Assembly: GCA_019750255.1 (NCBI GenBank)
Contig: JAIEOU010000001.1
Span: 1-36,005 of the forward strand
Length of the DNA stretch: 36,005 bases
DNA from: Patescibacteria group bacterium
GTDB lineage: Bacteria; Patescibacteriota; Minisyncoccia; Phycocordibacterales; UBA918
Direction of reading: 5' to 3'
In this document: positions 1 through 9,503 of the stretch, in pieces
Layout: each line of letters starts with the position of its first letter
Numbering within the stretch: the stretch's first letter is position 1
Made by a program: the position numbers and the translations under genes
Notes under the pieces: generated by a model
Told to the model about the DNA's origin: nothing
Seen by the model: only the letters and a program-made list of their open reading frames with translations
Databases searched by the model: none

Positions 1-132
1 TGTTTTCCTTGTGCAGGCGCCTCGCTACTTTCAAGCTTACCAGCGTGGAAAGTGGCGGCGGCGAGCTGCCTAGGAGAAAGAACGAGCCACGAAGTGCGGT
101 CAGATTTTCCTCAGGGTAGAGGAAAATCTGAC
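1..132. repeat. Structured intergenic repeat, first block (cut by window edge)
   Basis: Bases 1-77 recur exactly at 176-252, a 77-bp direct repeat with a period of 175. A perfect 14-bp hairpin follows, with arms 99-112 and 119-132 and a six-base loop. The same hairpin, with one base pair swapped, is at 14842-14869. The minus strand at 139-149 carries the GACTATGTTTT box typical of the family. No coding potential is seen. The left end of the element lies outside the window. Confidence 0.7.
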
Positions 133-306
133 ATACGCAAAACATAGTCGCTACGCTCTTTGTTTTACTTAACTATGTTTTCCTTGTGCAGGCGCCTCGC
201 TACTTTCAAGCTTACCAGCGTGGAAAGTGGCGGCGGCGAGCTGCCTAGGAGATAAGCAGTGGCAGCGACTTGCCTGAGGCCAGCCACAGCTCGCTAGGTT
301 TATATT
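133..306 (+). repeat. Structured intergenic repeat, second block
   Basis: This block holds the second exact copy (176-252) of the 77-bp repeat. Bases 139-148 and 173-182 can pair as a 10-bp stem (AAAACATAGT with ACTATGTTTT). Next come the CTTGTGC box, a hairpin with ACTTTC/GAAAGT arms, and a GCGAGCTGCC box. It fills the whole space downstream of the dnaG stop codon. I see no gene in it. Confidence 0.65.
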
Positions 307-307
307 C

Positions 308-2071
308 CTAGACTGTGAAGCTCTCTATCCCATACGCAGGTAACTTGCGTTTCGACTCAAGGGTTGTGAGGTCAGCGAGAAGACTTGTTAAGTCCCCTTC
401 CTTTCCCGCCTCAAGCTGCTTTAAAAGCTGCTTACGCTCAGCAATCGCCTCCCGGATAATAAGAGAACGAGTGAGGTTTAAATTGGACACAATATCCTCA
501 AGAAAGGCTTTTTCACTCCGCGAGGCATAGCGGTTACCAATATCGATAGTGGCGTGCGCCAACATGTCGGCGGTCACTGTCGCCTGCACCTCTGCGAGCG
601 GAGCATCGGTAATTTCTTCTAGGGCTTTACTCACCCTCATTGCTAGCGAGCCATCAAGGAGCGACACCGCCGCGACCAGCCAGGACAGAAAACGCTCACG
701 CTGTTCACTGCGTAATCGAGCCGTGTCCACGGTAGCCGGAACTGCAACCTGAGGAATCGGATGTGCACTTACCCGCTCTGGTGTGCGTTCGTTTTCGCTT
801 CGTGCCCTCTCAACCTCAAATCGCACGGAGTCAAGACTGACCCCAAGCGCAGCTGCTACTATTCCGACAAAATGCTCTTGATCAATACGATTCGGGATGA
901 GCGTCACGTACGGAATAACTTCTTCACTCACACGCAAACGGAACGCGCGCTCGTCGGTTACCTGCTCCTTTAGGTGCACAAGGAGGAAGTCGATAATCGG
1001 CACCGCACCACCGACCGCACTTTTAAGCGCATGAGGGTCCTTCTCTACGAGATCAGCTGGATCCGCGCCCGGTGGTAGCTTGGCCACCTTCACATCGAGC
1101 CCGCGGCGCAACATAACTTCAGCTGCGCGTTTCATCGCTGCAATACCAGCCCGGTCCGCATCAAGCGCGAGCACCACCCGGGTAGAGAGCCGTTCGAGTA
1201 GCTGCACATGATGGAGCGTAAGCGCAGTCCCTGACACCGCCACCGTATTCCCGTAGCCTGCTTGATGGCTCATAACCACATCAAACTGCCCTTCTACAAT
1301 CAAGAAGAAATCGAGTGTACGGATTGATTGCTTAGCCAAGTCATAACCAAAGAGGAGCTCGGATTTTTTATACAGTTCAGTCTCGGGTGAATTAACATAT
1401 TTTGGCGTCTTCTCGTCCGGCGTTAGCGTTCGGCCCGAAAATCCAACGACTTTACCATTTGGATCACGCAGCGGAAACATAACCCGGTCACGAAATACAT
1501 CAAACGGTTCCTTCCCGTCTGCCCCTGGCTTTACCACCCCAGCTTTTAGCATCTCGGGCACACTGTAGCCTTTCGCTGCCAGGTACTCCTTGAGCAGTCG
1601 CCAGCCGCCAGATGAAGGACCGGGCGCGTAGCCAATCCGCCACTTACTTACGGTCGCTGGTTTTACCGCCCGCTTCTCAAGATAGGCGGTGGCAATCGGC
1701 GCGAGTGGAAGCCACTCTTCAAAAAATTTAGTTGTCTCTTCAATAAGCGCATAGAGACGGTCGCGCTCGCTGCGTTTTTCAGGGGCTTCGGCGACCAGCT
1801 CCACCCCAGCCTTTTCTGCCAATTGCCTTAGGGCCTCACGAAAATCCACTCCCTCCATGGTTTGAATGAAAGAAAATATATCACCACCCTGACTCGTCGA
1901 AAAACAGTAATACATCCCGCGCTCGGGCGAGACATAAAAAGACGGGGTTTTTTCGTTCGTGAACGGTGACTTTCCCTTAAAATTCCGCCCTGCCTTGTGG
2001 AGCTCCACATACGGCGAAACCACATCAATAATATTAAGTCGTTCTTTAATTTGTCGAACTGCATCAGACAT
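308..2071 (-). CDS. dnaG: DNA primase DnaG with degenerate zinc finger
   Basis: Synthesises RNA primers for Okazaki fragments at the replication fork. The 587 residues follow the usual order: N-terminal CHC2-type zinc domain (1-95), RNA-polymerase core, TOPRIM domain (EGQFD at 260-264, DADRAG at 304-309) and a C-terminal helicase-interaction region. The RDRVMFPLRD and KYVNSPET blocks are typical of DnaG. The family zinc ligands are Cys, His, Cys, Cys; here three of the four are replaced (Ser35, Thr38, Thr59) and only Cys56 remains, so the domain probably does not bind zinc. The fold around it (NEKTPSF, GGDIFSF) is kept. TOPRIM acids Glu260, Asp304 and Asp306 are present. The ATG at 2071 is supported by a TATAAT box ending 11 bases upstream, which suggests an almost leaderless mRNA. 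No rpoD neighbour is visible. Confidence 0.95.
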   Translation of the reverse strand: MSDAVRQIKERLNIIDVVSPYVELHKAGRNFKGKSPFTNEKTPSFYVSPERGMYYCFSTSQGGDIFSFIQTMEGVDFREALRQLAEKAGVELVAEAPEKRSERDRLYALIEETTKFFEEWLPLAPIATAYLEKRAVKPATVSKWRIGYAPGPSSGGWRLLKEYLAAKGYSVPEMLKAGVVKPGADGKEPFDVFRDRVMFPLRDPNGKVVGFSGRTLTPDEKTPKYVNSPETELYKKSELLFGYDLAKQSIRTLDFFLIVEGQFDVVMSHQAGYGNTVAVSGTALTLHHVQLLERLSTRVVLALDADRAGIAAMKRAAEVMLRRGLDVKVAKLPPGADPADLVEKDPHALKSAVGGAVPIIDFLLVHLKEQVTDERAFRLRVSEEVIPYVTLIPNRIDQEHFVGIVAAALGVSLDSVRFEVERARSENERTPERVSAHPIPQVAVPATVDTARLRSEQRERFLSWLVAAVSLLDGSLAMRVSKALEEITDAPLAEVQATVTADMLAHATIDIGNRYASRSEKAFLEDIVSNLNLTRSLIIREAIAERKQLLKQLEAGKEGDLTSLLADLTTLESKRKLPAYGIESFTV

Positions 2072-2082
2072 AAAGTGGCTGA

Positions 2083-2088
2083 ATTATA
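2083..2088 (-). promoter_or_regulatory. dnaG -10 box (TATAAT)
   Basis: A perfect TATAAT on the minus strand, 11 bases before the dnaG ATG. I see no good -35 at 16-18 bp. Transcription would begin within about five bases of the start codon. Confidence 0.6.
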
Positions 2089-2114
2089 CCCTTGTTTTAG
2101 AATTGGCGGAGATA

Positions 2115-2144
2115 TTGACGTTTTGCTATTTATGTTTTTATATT
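2115..2144 (+). promoter_or_regulatory. Promoter for small unit divergent from dnaG
   Basis: TTGACG (2115-2120) and TATATT (2139-2144) with an 18-bp spacer, pointing away from dnaG. A short transcript from here would run through the small ORF to the terminator at 2359-2417. Confidence 0.45.
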
Positions 2145-2156
2145 GTAAGTTCGAAA

Positions 2157-2369
2157 ATGAGGATATTTTCTCATGAATTTGTTCATGTACATTGCTTGGC
2201 AGCTGTATCGGCACATGTGGCAAGCCTCACACTCTCCGGCGATGCGGACGCTGCGGGCTATACTGCCACGCGCCTTATTGGCATACTTGCATGTATCTGG
2301 GAGATACAAAAAAAGGCTATTCCAACTCGAAGGAATGTCTCGACAACAAGTCATAGCTGCCCCGCCTAA
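2157..2369 (+). CDS. Small hypothetical ORF (70 aa) or small RNA
   Basis: I do not recognise this product. The frame opens with ATG at 2157, shortly after a plausible promoter, and ends with TAA at 2367-2369, inside the 5' arm of a terminator-like hairpin. The predicted 70-aa peptide has a central alanine-rich stretch with the segment SGDADAAGY and ends basic and Ser/Thr-rich. No domain, signal peptide or clear membrane segment is visible. There is no Shine-Dalgarno sequence. A second overlapping frame (2173-2448) runs through the terminator and is less credible. The promoter and terminator support a transcript; whether it is translated is open, and it may be an RNA of about 260 nt. Confidence 0.3.
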   Translation: MRIFSHEFVHVHCLAAVSAHVASLTLSGDADAAGYTATRLIGILACIWEIQKKAIPTRRNVSTTSHSCPA

Positions 2370-2417
2370 CGAGAGAAGCCACGCTTCTCTTCATGGCGGA
2401 GCTTTCTTTTTTAAACG
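2359..2417 (+). terminator. Terminator of the small divergent unit
   Basis: An outer stem CCGCC/GGCGG encloses an inner AGAGAAG/CTTCTCT stem, followed by a T-rich tract (2410-2416). It begins at the stop codon of the small ORF. Confidence 0.6.
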
Positions 2418-2467
2418 TACGCAACGACTACTACACCATCATATATGAAAGTGGAACTAAATATTAT

Positions 2468-2507
2468 AAAAAAATCACCCAGCACCTGAGGCACCGCGTG
2501 ATTTTTT
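2468..2507. terminator. Terminator after the beta-helix protein gene
   Basis: An A7-TCAC arm pairs with a GTGA-T6 arm across a loop of about 19 nt. It lies 24 bases past the stop codon of the minus-strand gene and has a T-run in both directions. Confidence 0.7.
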
Positions 2508-2530
2508 GTAAGCAACGATTTGTTCGACCT

Positions 2531-5500
2531 CTATAAACCCAACAATGTTTTCATCTTTAACATTGTCTGCGGTCCAAAGCGTCCAAAGCCGGTTGTGTCG
2601 GCGGTTCCAACTGACACAATACCGTGCTTAACCTGAAACTTTTGCACGGCAGCTACAGTCATCGGTCCGTAGTAACTCGTCTCCATACCCGCAGAACCCA
2701 CTCCGACACTCGCAATCATAGTATCGGGGTCATGGTTGAGAATCTGTTGTAACGCTCGCACAGCTGGACCTGATGCACCCAAACTCAGCGGCATCGTCGG
2801 CAGATCAAAGCCGCTTCGTACTAGACTATTTTGCGCGTAAAGGGATTGTACCTGTGCTTCATTCAGGGCTTGGGCAAAGTATTTTACATCATCAATAATG
2901 CCGTTAAACGAACCAGCACCACCAATAGCGGAACCAACGCCAAGCTCACTCCCTACTGGAACACTGTACTCCCCAGCCACACTTCCCACTGCCCCACCAT
3001 TAAGGTACATTCGGACAACATTACTTACATCGTCGTAGGTCACAACAAGGTGTTCATAGGTACCCGCCGTGACTGCTCGACTAGACGTCAGACTAATATT
3101 TCCCCCTGACTCAGTCGTCCAGAATGTCGGTTTCAGTGAGTTATTCTGGAATCCTAGACGGAAGCCATTGACGGTGTATTTTTCTCGACCAGCAATACTA
3201 TTCGTGTAATAGGATGAATTCAAAGAATTGACCCTAATCCACGCAGCAAATGAAAAAGATTTACTATCAAGCACTGCGGCCTTTCCGAGATCAGCACCAT
3301 CGTCTGGACCATCGACCAATAGTGCGTTACCGAACTTTCCTACAGTAAACGAAGTACCGCTATTGATTGTCCCGTTGATTCCACTAGCAGAAGCATCTCT
3401 CGCGAGCACACCACTCGACTCATCAAATTTCCAGTACCCAACCGGACTAGGAACCGGCGTTAAAAGTACCGATGGTGCTGGAGGGACAGACGGCACTGGC
3501 GCAACCGGTAACGGAGATGGTTGTGTTGGATTCGCGACCGGGGGCACATAGAATGCAATCGCCTCCTGATTGCTCCAACCATCCGCACCAGATCTGTAGT
3601 TCACTTTCCACCATACGTCATCACCAAACGATACTGGACCGCCGGTTACTATACCGCGCGCATCTACGCGTTGTGTACCGAGACGCCTACTCGAGTCATC
3701 GGCACGACGATGAACGAAATGTTCATATATTACAAACACCTCTGCGCCAACCTTAATCTCTGAATCAATCGGGGTTGGGGTTGGGGTTGGGGTCGGGGTT
3801 GGGGTCGGGGTTGGAGTTGGAGTTGGAGTTGGAGTTGGAGCAGGGGCGGGTGTTAGGGCCGCTGTAGATTTTGTAAGATAATCTTGCACTCCCCAACCGT
3901 CTGCCCCACTATCGTAATTGATATTCCACCAGACATATCCGCCAGCATTAACAGGTCCACTAGCGAGCACACCAAGGGCGCCACGCGGCTGAGTACCAAG
4001 GAGTACTCCAGTAGCGGAAGCAGTGCTTCGAACATTAAGATTATCCGTCGTTACGATACGGTCATTGACTTTGAAGTCGGATAGCAACGGCGTGGTTGGT
4101 GTAGTTGGCGGTACTGGCGTTGGCGTAACAGGAACTGAATTAATTTCTAGAAAGTCACAGTCCTTGGTTGGTTTGGTTGGTAGGTTAGTACCAATGGTAC
4201 TGCCAACCTCCTGACCCTTAGCTCTCACTTGAGCGAACGTATTATCAGTGTTATTCCACGACCAATTATTATTAGCTAGGTCAGCTACGAAATACGTATT
4301 GTTTCGGAAGGTATTCTGACTCGCAACCGCGGCTTGGTCTTCTTGTACGTCAGTAACACTACCCATAGCACCATACTCTGTTGACCGAAGTGTAACGGTG
4401 TTGTTGTAGACTTCGTTGTTACTGGATGGTGTCCAGGGCTTTCTATCTTGAGAAATTATTGTGATGCCGTTGCCGTAACCAGGACCCACGTCCACAGTGT
4501 TGCCGTACACCTTAACGCCGCGTGCGCTCGAGATTAGAATTTGAGGGTGCCATAACCAGGTACGGTTAATATCGGAATCGCCGTTATCAAAGACGATATT
4601 GTTACGAATTATACCGTTAGAGCTTATTTCATACATTATGCCGTTATCACGATTTCCCCACACTTTATTTTTTTCCACGATTATATTATCGGCACGTTCG
4701 TCCTGCCAGATACCCGGCCCCTCATTGTCATAGACACAATTATTCACTATGGTGCCGCTTTCGTTTTCTGTTACTTTTCCACCCCCTCCTTCCCATAGCC
4801 AGTTTACGCCAGCGTAGCCATTACGGGCAATTTCGTTACCTTCGAAGAGCCAATTCGAACCGCCGGCTGCATATCCCATCTGACCGTTATCAATTATTTT
4901 ATTTCGAAGCACTTTTGTTCCAGGGCCCGCATTGATTCCCATTCCGTGGTTTAAGCGAATGGTGTTACCTTCCAACGTCCAACCTGCACCGGCCGTTTCG
5001 CTGTCGATTGCACCATTCTGGAGTGTGGTGGCGTACTTCTCTATGGTTAGGTTTTTAATGGTAACGTTCGTAACTCCCGCACCACCCCCGCCAAAAGCAC
5101 GCGGCGTAACGCTCGTTTCGACCGTTTTGCCTGCAGGGTTATCGCCGATATAAATGCGGTCGGCTGTGTAGTCAAAAAACCATTTACCCGGACCGACCGC
5201 CGCTACACTGGTAACATGCTGCATCGGTACGTTGTTTATAAATAAATCCTCTGGATAGGTACAACGTGCAAAACCACTAAAGCAGAGTTCAGGATCCTCA
5301 TTACGCACACCTTGTTGTGTCTGCCCCGTTACCATCCAGGTGTTGCCACTTTGGGTAAAGTTGGTAAGCAGTCTCGAACCGTTGAGAATTGCTCCAGCCG
5401 TACCGTCAAAAGTCATACCTTGCTTTGGGACTATCGACTGCATGCGGTAGACTCCCGCATTCAAAATAAAGGTTGTCCCGGCCGGATTAGCATTTACTGC

Positions 5501-5632
5501 ATTTTGGATATTATCCCCGGGGTTGAGCGTCACAGCCGCAAAGGCAGTGGGTAGGGTAAGAAGTGTCAGTATGGCCAAAAGCGCTACCACTAACGATTTT
5601 GGTACAGCGGACAACAGGATAGCTTTTTTCAT
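2531..5632 (-). CDS. Secreted right-handed beta-helix / SH3b / LamG / PGBD protein
   Basis: A 1033-residue surface or secreted protein, using the ATG at 5632; an upstream extension to 5710 would precede the signal peptide and is unlikely. Residues 1-32 form a signal peptide ending AFA. Residues 35-490 look like a right-handed parallel beta-helix with repeated N-N-x-V/I turns, as in pectate-lyase-like proteins. Two bacterial SH3-like domains follow (about 516-585 and 621-694, each with a DGW motif), separated by a Thr-Pro repeat linker (about 594-620). A LamG/concanavalin-like domain comes next (about 731-935, starting GYWKFDESSG), then a C-terminal peptidoglycan-binding-like domain (about 945-1033). 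The order suggests a cell-wall-bound, glycan-recognising exoprotein. I cannot assign catalysis from motifs. No LPXTG signal is visible. Terminators bracket it, so it is probably monocistronic. Confidence 0.85.
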   Translation of the reverse strand: MKKAILLSAVPKSLVVALLAILTLLTLPTAFAAVTLNPGDNIQNAVNANPAGTTFILNAGVYRMQSIVPKQGMTFDGTAGAILNGSRLLTNFTQSGNTWMVTGQTQQGVRNEDPELCFSGFARCTYPEDLFINNVPMQHVTSVAAVGPGKWFFDYTADRIYIGDNPAGKTVETSVTPRAFGGGGAGVTNVTIKNLTIEKYATTLQNGAIDSETAGAGWTLEGNTIRLNHGMGINAGPGTKVLRNKIIDNGQMGYAAGGSNWLFEGNEIARNGYAGVNWLWEGGGGKVTENESGTIVNNCVYDNEGPGIWQDERADNIIVEKNKVWGNRDNGIMYEISSNGIIRNNIVFDNGDSDINRTWLWHPQILISSARGVKVYGNTVDVGPGYGNGITIISQDRKPWTPSSNNEVYNNTVTLRSTEYGAMGSVTDVQEDQAAVASQNTFRNNTYFVADLANNNWSWNNTDNTFAQVRAKGQEVGSTIGTNLPTKPTKDCDFLEINSVPVTPTPVPPTTPTTPLLSDFKVNDRIVTTDNLNVRSTASATGVLLGTQPRGALGVLASGPVNAGGYVWWNINYDSGADGWGVQDYLTKSTAALTPAPAPTPTPTPTPTPTPTPTPTPTPTPIDSEIKVGAEVFVIYEHFVHRRADDSSRRLGTQRVDARGIVTGGPVSFGDDVWWKVNYRSGADGWSNQEAIAFYVPPVANPTQPSPLPVAPVPSVPPAPSVLLTPVPSPVGYWKFDESSGVLARDASASGINGTINSGTSFTVGKFGNALLVDGPDDGADLGKAAVLDSKSFSFAAWIRVNSLNSSYYTNSIAGREKYTVNGFRLGFQNNSLKPTFWTTESGGNISLTSSRAVTAGTYEHLVVTYDDVSNVVRMYLNGGAVGSVAGEYSVPVGSELGVGSAIGGAGSFNGIIDDVKYFAQALNEAQVQSLYAQNSLVRSGFDLPTMPLSLGASGPAVRALQQILNHDPDTMIASVGVGSAGMETSYYGPMTVAAVQKFQVKHGIVSVGTADTTGFGRFGPQTMLKMKTLLGL
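3771..3845 (+). repeat. G-rich tandem hexamer encoding the Thr-Pro linker
   Basis: A tandem hexamer, GGGGTT drifting to GGGGTC and GGAGTT, encodes the Thr-Pro linker of the minus-strand gene. At least six runs of four G occur within 3771-3810 on the plus strand (the template strand for this gene), which fits a G-quadruplex motif. It is also prone to length change by slippage. Confidence 0.85.
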
Positions 5633-5763
5633 CAGTAAAAAATTATTTATTCTTCGTAAGGAGTTTGTATATTCTGATATAACCGTACCATTGCAGCAAT
5701 GAACAATCAATAACTTTCCACATATAATGTCAAGCGTTCTCCCTGCCCGGAGTTTTAGGCGAC

Positions 5764-5804
5764 AGAAAAACAGCGCGGCACCGAAGGTGCCGCGCTGTTT
5801 TTCT
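5764..5804. terminator. Bidirectional terminator after rpoC
   Basis: A perfect 19-bp inverted repeat (arms 5764-5782 and 5786-5804, three-base loop) with a GC core and A-run/T-run ends. It separates rpoC from the beta-helix protein gene. Confidence 0.9.
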
Positions 5805-5821
5805 TTCTTACTTCCCTACTA

Positions 5822-8800
5822 CTAGATTTGCTTCGCCTGCATCTCCTTAATCATAATGTCCTTGTTACTACCTGCAAACCCTGATCCAGCGGGGATGAGC
5901 TTACCGATAATAACGTTTTCCATAAGACCAGAGAGTGTATCTTCACTACCACGGACCGCGGCGTTGATGAGCACACGAGTGGTGTTCTGGAATGACGCGG
6001 CTGAGAGGAATGACTTACGTGAGAGAGAGGTTTCGGTGATACCCAAGATGAGCTTGTCACCTTTAGCAACATCTTTCCCTTCAGCCTTTAGTTTCGTATT
6101 CTCCTCTACAAAGATCCACTCTTCTACCACATCACCAATCGTAAAGCGGCTGTCGCCTGACTGTGAAATCTTCACACGGCTCATCATCTGCTTCACGATC
6201 AGTTCGATGTGCTTACGCGCAATTGTCACACCCTGGAGTTCGTAAATCTTACTTACTTCAGAAATGATGTAGTCCTGCGTTACTTCCTGACCACCGTACT
6301 TGAAGAGTTCTGGAAGCAGTGCTGAACCGTCGGTGAGGAGTTGTCCCTGGATAACCGTGTCACCCTTTGAGACTGCTACCACTCGCCTATAGTGTACTGG
6401 GTACTCGATGTTGTCCTTCTTCTTTGGTGCACCCTTGGCGCCCATGTCTGGAGCAACAATCACGAGCTTCTCGCGACCAACAGTGCGGATATCAACCACG
6501 ATACCTTCAGCCTTTGAGACAGTCGCCGGAATCTTTGGTGCACGCTTTTCAAACACTTCTTCCACACGCGGGAGACCTGAGGTTACGTCTCCACCAACTG
6601 ACGCGGCTCCACCGGCGTGCTTGGTATTCATCGTGAGCTGTGTACCTGGCTCACCAATCGCTTGCGCAGCCACTGTTCCTACCGCCTCACCAATATCAAC
6701 AAGACGGTTGGTAGTAAGGTCAATACCGTAGCACTGCTGACACACACCACGGAGGGTCTTACAGGTCATTGGTGAACGCACGATTACTGACTCACAAGTT
6801 GCTTCTTCTACCTGAATTGCATCACGGCGTGAAAGCAGGTGCGCCTTCGGGAAGAGTACGCGACCCTTACTGTCGATTGCATCTTCAGCCAGCACCCGAC
6901 CTTTAATAGCTTTACTGAACGCAATTTCGATACCTGAGGATGAAACGCGACCGATAAGCACCCCTTCTTTAGTCTTACAATCTGCCTCAGTGATAATCGC
7001 GTCTTGTGCAACCACGAAGAGACGGCGGGTCAGGTATCCAGCCTTCGCAGTCTGGAGAGCGGTGTCGGCAAGCCCCTTTCGTGAACCGTGAGTAGTAATG
7101 AAATACTCGATCGGTGTCATACCTTCCTTCATTGATGACAGCACAGGGAATTCGAGCGTCTCACCACGAGTGTTAACGATGAGTCCCTTCATACCGGCCA
7201 TCTGGGCAATCTGTCCAAGGGAACCACGAGCGCCCGACTTCCACATTTCAAAGGCTGAACCGTGTTCCGAGAGGGTTTCTGGGAGAATTTTTTCTAGCTC
7301 GGTCTTCGCTGCGTGCCAGATTTCAATAATCATACGACGGCGCTCATCACGTGAAAGAAGACCTTCATCGTAGTTTGAGAACACGAGGCGTTCGGCGGTT
7401 CGGGCACGTTCGATAATCGCACCCTTGCCTTTAGGCACCACCACTTCATCAATACCCCAGGTAGTACCTGAAAGCGTGGCGTATTTGAAGCCAAACTTTT
7501 TAAGCTTGTCGACAATTGCTGGCACGGCTTCGGCGCCACGGTCGTCAATAATATCGATGATGATACTAAAGAGGGTACGCTGCACAATCACATCGTTAAT
7601 AAACTTGTGATCAGACGGAAGTACGCTGTTGAAGAGGAGACGACCAACCGAGGTCTCGAAAATCTTACCTTCGTACTGCTGATACTTCGCCGTATCGGTT
7701 GCGAGCACCTTGATTTTGGCGCGGAAGTCAATAACGTCGTAGTCGTAGGCATTAATGGCGTCGTTCGGGGATGAGAAGAACTTTCCTTCACCCTTCGCAC
7801 CTTCAATGATCTTTGTCATCCAGTAGGCACCCAGTGCCATGTCGAGGAGCTTTTCCGATACCACTGGTTCTGAACTACCTGGTTTGAGGATGTTCTTGTT
7901 TGCAGAAATGATTTCCTTGGCTTCAAGCTGAGCTTCGTCGGACAGCGGTACGTGAACAGCCATTTGGTCACCATCGAAGTCGGCGTTGAAGGCGCGACAC
8001 ACAAGCGGGTGTACCTGAATAGCGTTACCTTCAATCAGTACCGGGCGAAAAGCCTGGATACCTTGACGGTGGAGGGTTGGTGCACGGTTGAGGAGCACGT
8101 GCTTTTTGTTGATGATGTTTTCAAGAATCGCCCACACCTCTGGTACGCCGTCTTCGATTAGACGACCTGCACCACGGATGTTGTACGCGAGTTCCTGCTT
8201 GAGGAGCTGCGCGATTACGAACGGCCGGAAGAGCTCGAGCGCCATGTGTTTTGGAAGACCACATTGGTCAAGTGCGAGTTCCGGACCGATGACGATAACC
8301 GAACGGCCGGAGTAGTCTACACGCTTACCAAGAAGGTTCTGTCGGAAGTAGCCCTGCTTGCTCTTTAGGTAATCAGACAGTGACTTGAGTGGGCGACGCT
8401 GTGCCTGACTCATGGCTGAGTACGCCCCACCACCGTGACGGATTGAGTTATCAATAAGCGCGTCTACAGCCTCCTGCAAAATACGCTTCTCGTTACGCAA
8501 GATAACGTCCGGCGCCATAATGTCGATGAGCTTCTTCAAACGATTGTTTCGGTTGATGACGCGACGGTAGAGGTCATTCAGGTCACTTGACGCGTGACGT
8601 CCACCTTCAAGCGCCACCATTGGACGAATTGCTGGTGGGACAACCGGAATGCGCATCAGGAACATCCATTCAGGACGTACGCCAGCGTTCACCATGCCAC
8701 GAATGAGCGAGAGACGCTTGTCGAGCTTGGCACGCTCAAGCGCACCGGCGGTCTCCCGGTCTTTCTCAAGACCGGTGAGGAGCTTTGGCAAATCGATACT

Positions 8801-9493
8801 CTTGAAGAGGTCGAAAATAGCCTCAGCACCAATACGTGCCTCGAACAATGTCGAGTACTTAATCGAAAACTTATGGAAGCGGGCTTCGTCGAGCACTACA
8901 CCAATCTTCACGCTTTCAATTTCGCGCTTAGTGTCATCCATACGCGTTGTGAGCGCTTCCTTTGCGTCATCATTCTGCAGAGTCTTCATCTTGGCCTTGA
9001 ACTCAGTATCGAGATCGCGGAGGATACGGGTACGGTGTTCTTCGTTTACCTTGATTACAATGTACCCTGCAAAGTAGATAACCTTTTCCACTGACGAGGC
9101 CGTGATACCGAGAATCATCGCGATACGACTGGGGACGCCGCGGAGGAACCAGATGTGTGATACCGGGACACACAGATCGATGTGACCCATGCGCTCGCGA
9201 CGCACAATTGCGCGAGTGATTTCAACTCCACACTTTTCACACACAATACCCTTGTAGCGGATACCGCGGTACTTCTTACACGAACACTCGTAGTCTTCTA
9301 CCGGACCAAAGATACGTTCATCGAAAAGACCATGCTTTTCAGGGCGCTGGGTACGGTAGTTGATGGTCTCGGGCTTTGTTACTTCTCCGTGTGACCACTC
9401 GAGAATAGTGTCGGGCGACGCGAGCTTGAGGCTGATGCCTTTAAAATTCGTCGGCGCCACTGGGGTCTTTTGAAACATAGGTGCTGTAGACAT
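5822..9493 (-). CDS. rpoC: RNA polymerase subunit beta'
   Basis: The large catalytic subunit of RNA polymerase. The N-terminal zinc finger has Cys70, 72, 85 and 88. The catalytic loop NADFDGDQ places the Mg-binding aspartates at 505, 507 and 509. A second zinc site is Cys900, 911, 918 and 921. The trigger-loop region ([19 protein letters not shown]) and a conserved C-terminal block ([13 protein letters not shown]) are intact. I place the start at ATG 9493, ten bases after the rpoB stop, because the family core begins soon after it. ATGs at 9511 and 9517 overlap the rpoB end and are alternatives; none has a clear Shine-Dalgarno. About 1223 residues, compact for beta'. It is cotranscribed with rpoB and ends at the strong terminator 5764-5804. 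Confidence 0.97.
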   Translation of the reverse strand: MSTAPMFQKTPVAPTNFKGISLKLASPDTILEWSHGEVTKPETINYRTQRPEKHGLFDERIFGPVEDYECSCKKYRGIRYKGIVCEKCGVEITRAIVRRERMGHIDLCVPVSHIWFLRGVPSRIAMILGITASSVEKVIYFAGYIVIKVNEEHRTRILRDLDTEFKAKMKTLQNDDAKEALTTRMDDTKREIESVKIGVVLDEARFHKFSIKYSTLFEARIGAEAIFDLFKSIDLPKLLTGLEKDRETAGALERAKLDKRLSLIRGMVNAGVRPEWMFLMRIPVVPPAIRPMVALEGGRHASSDLNDLYRRVINRNNRLKKLIDIMAPDVILRNEKRILQEAVDALIDNSIRHGGGAYSAMSQAQRRPLKSLSDYLKSKQGYFRQNLLGKRVDYSGRSVIVIGPELALDQCGLPKHMALELFRPFVIAQLLKQELAYNIRGAGRLIEDGVPEVWAILENIINKKHVLLNRAPTLHRQGIQAFRPVLIEGNAIQVHPLVCRAFNADFDGDQMAVHVPLSDEAQLEAKEIISANKNILKPGSSEPVVSEKLLDMALGAYWMTKIIEGAKGEGKFFSSPNDAINAYDYDVIDFRAKIKVLATDTAKYQQYEGKIFETSVGRLLFNSVLPSDHKFINDVIVQRTLFSIIIDIIDDRGAEAVPAIVDKLKKFGFKYATLSGTTWGIDEVVVPKGKGAIIERARTAERLVFSNYDEGLLSRDERRRMIIEIWHAAKTELEKILPETLSEHGSAFEMWKSGARGSLGQIAQMAGMKGLIVNTRGETLEFPVLSSMKEGMTPIEYFITTHGSRKGLADTALQTAKAGYLTRRLFVVAQDAIITEADCKTKEGVLIGRVSSSGIEIAFSKAIKGRVLAEDAIDSKGRVLFPKAHLLSRRDAIQVEEATCESVIVRSPMTCKTLRGVCQQCYGIDLTTNRLVDIGEAVGTVAAQAIGEPGTQLTMNTKHAGGAASVGGDVTSGLPRVEEVFEKRAPKIPATVSKAEGIVVDIRTVGREKLVIVAPDMGAKGAPKKKDNIEYPVHYRRVVAVSKGDTVIQGQLLTDGSALLPELFKYGGQEVTQDYIISEVSKIYELQGVTIARKHIELIVKQMMSRVKISQSGDSRFTIGDVVEEWIFVEENTKLKAEGKDVAKGDKLILGITETSLSRKSFLSAASFQNTTRVLINAAVRGSEDTLSGLMENVIIGKLIPAGSGFAGSNKDIMIKEMQAKQI

Positions 9494-9503
9494 AGACGAA
9501 TTA

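Noticed and set aside
1-306. Possible CRISPR array from the 77-bp direct repeat
   Set aside because: Only two copies, repeat too long, and single 98-bp spacer with its own hairpin; it belongs to the structured family.
3771-3845. Possible CRISPR or VNTR array
   Set aside because: The six-base units without spacers simply encode Thr-Pro repeats; not CRISPR.
5633-5710. N-terminal extension of the beta-helix protein
   Set aside because: The added 26 residues precede a clear signal peptide starting MKKAILLSAV and contain no membrane or targeting feature.
5728-5733. TTGACA upstream of the beta-helix protein gene
   Set aside because: No acceptable -10 at 16-18 bp (TTGATT at 17). It may be real but cannot be supported.
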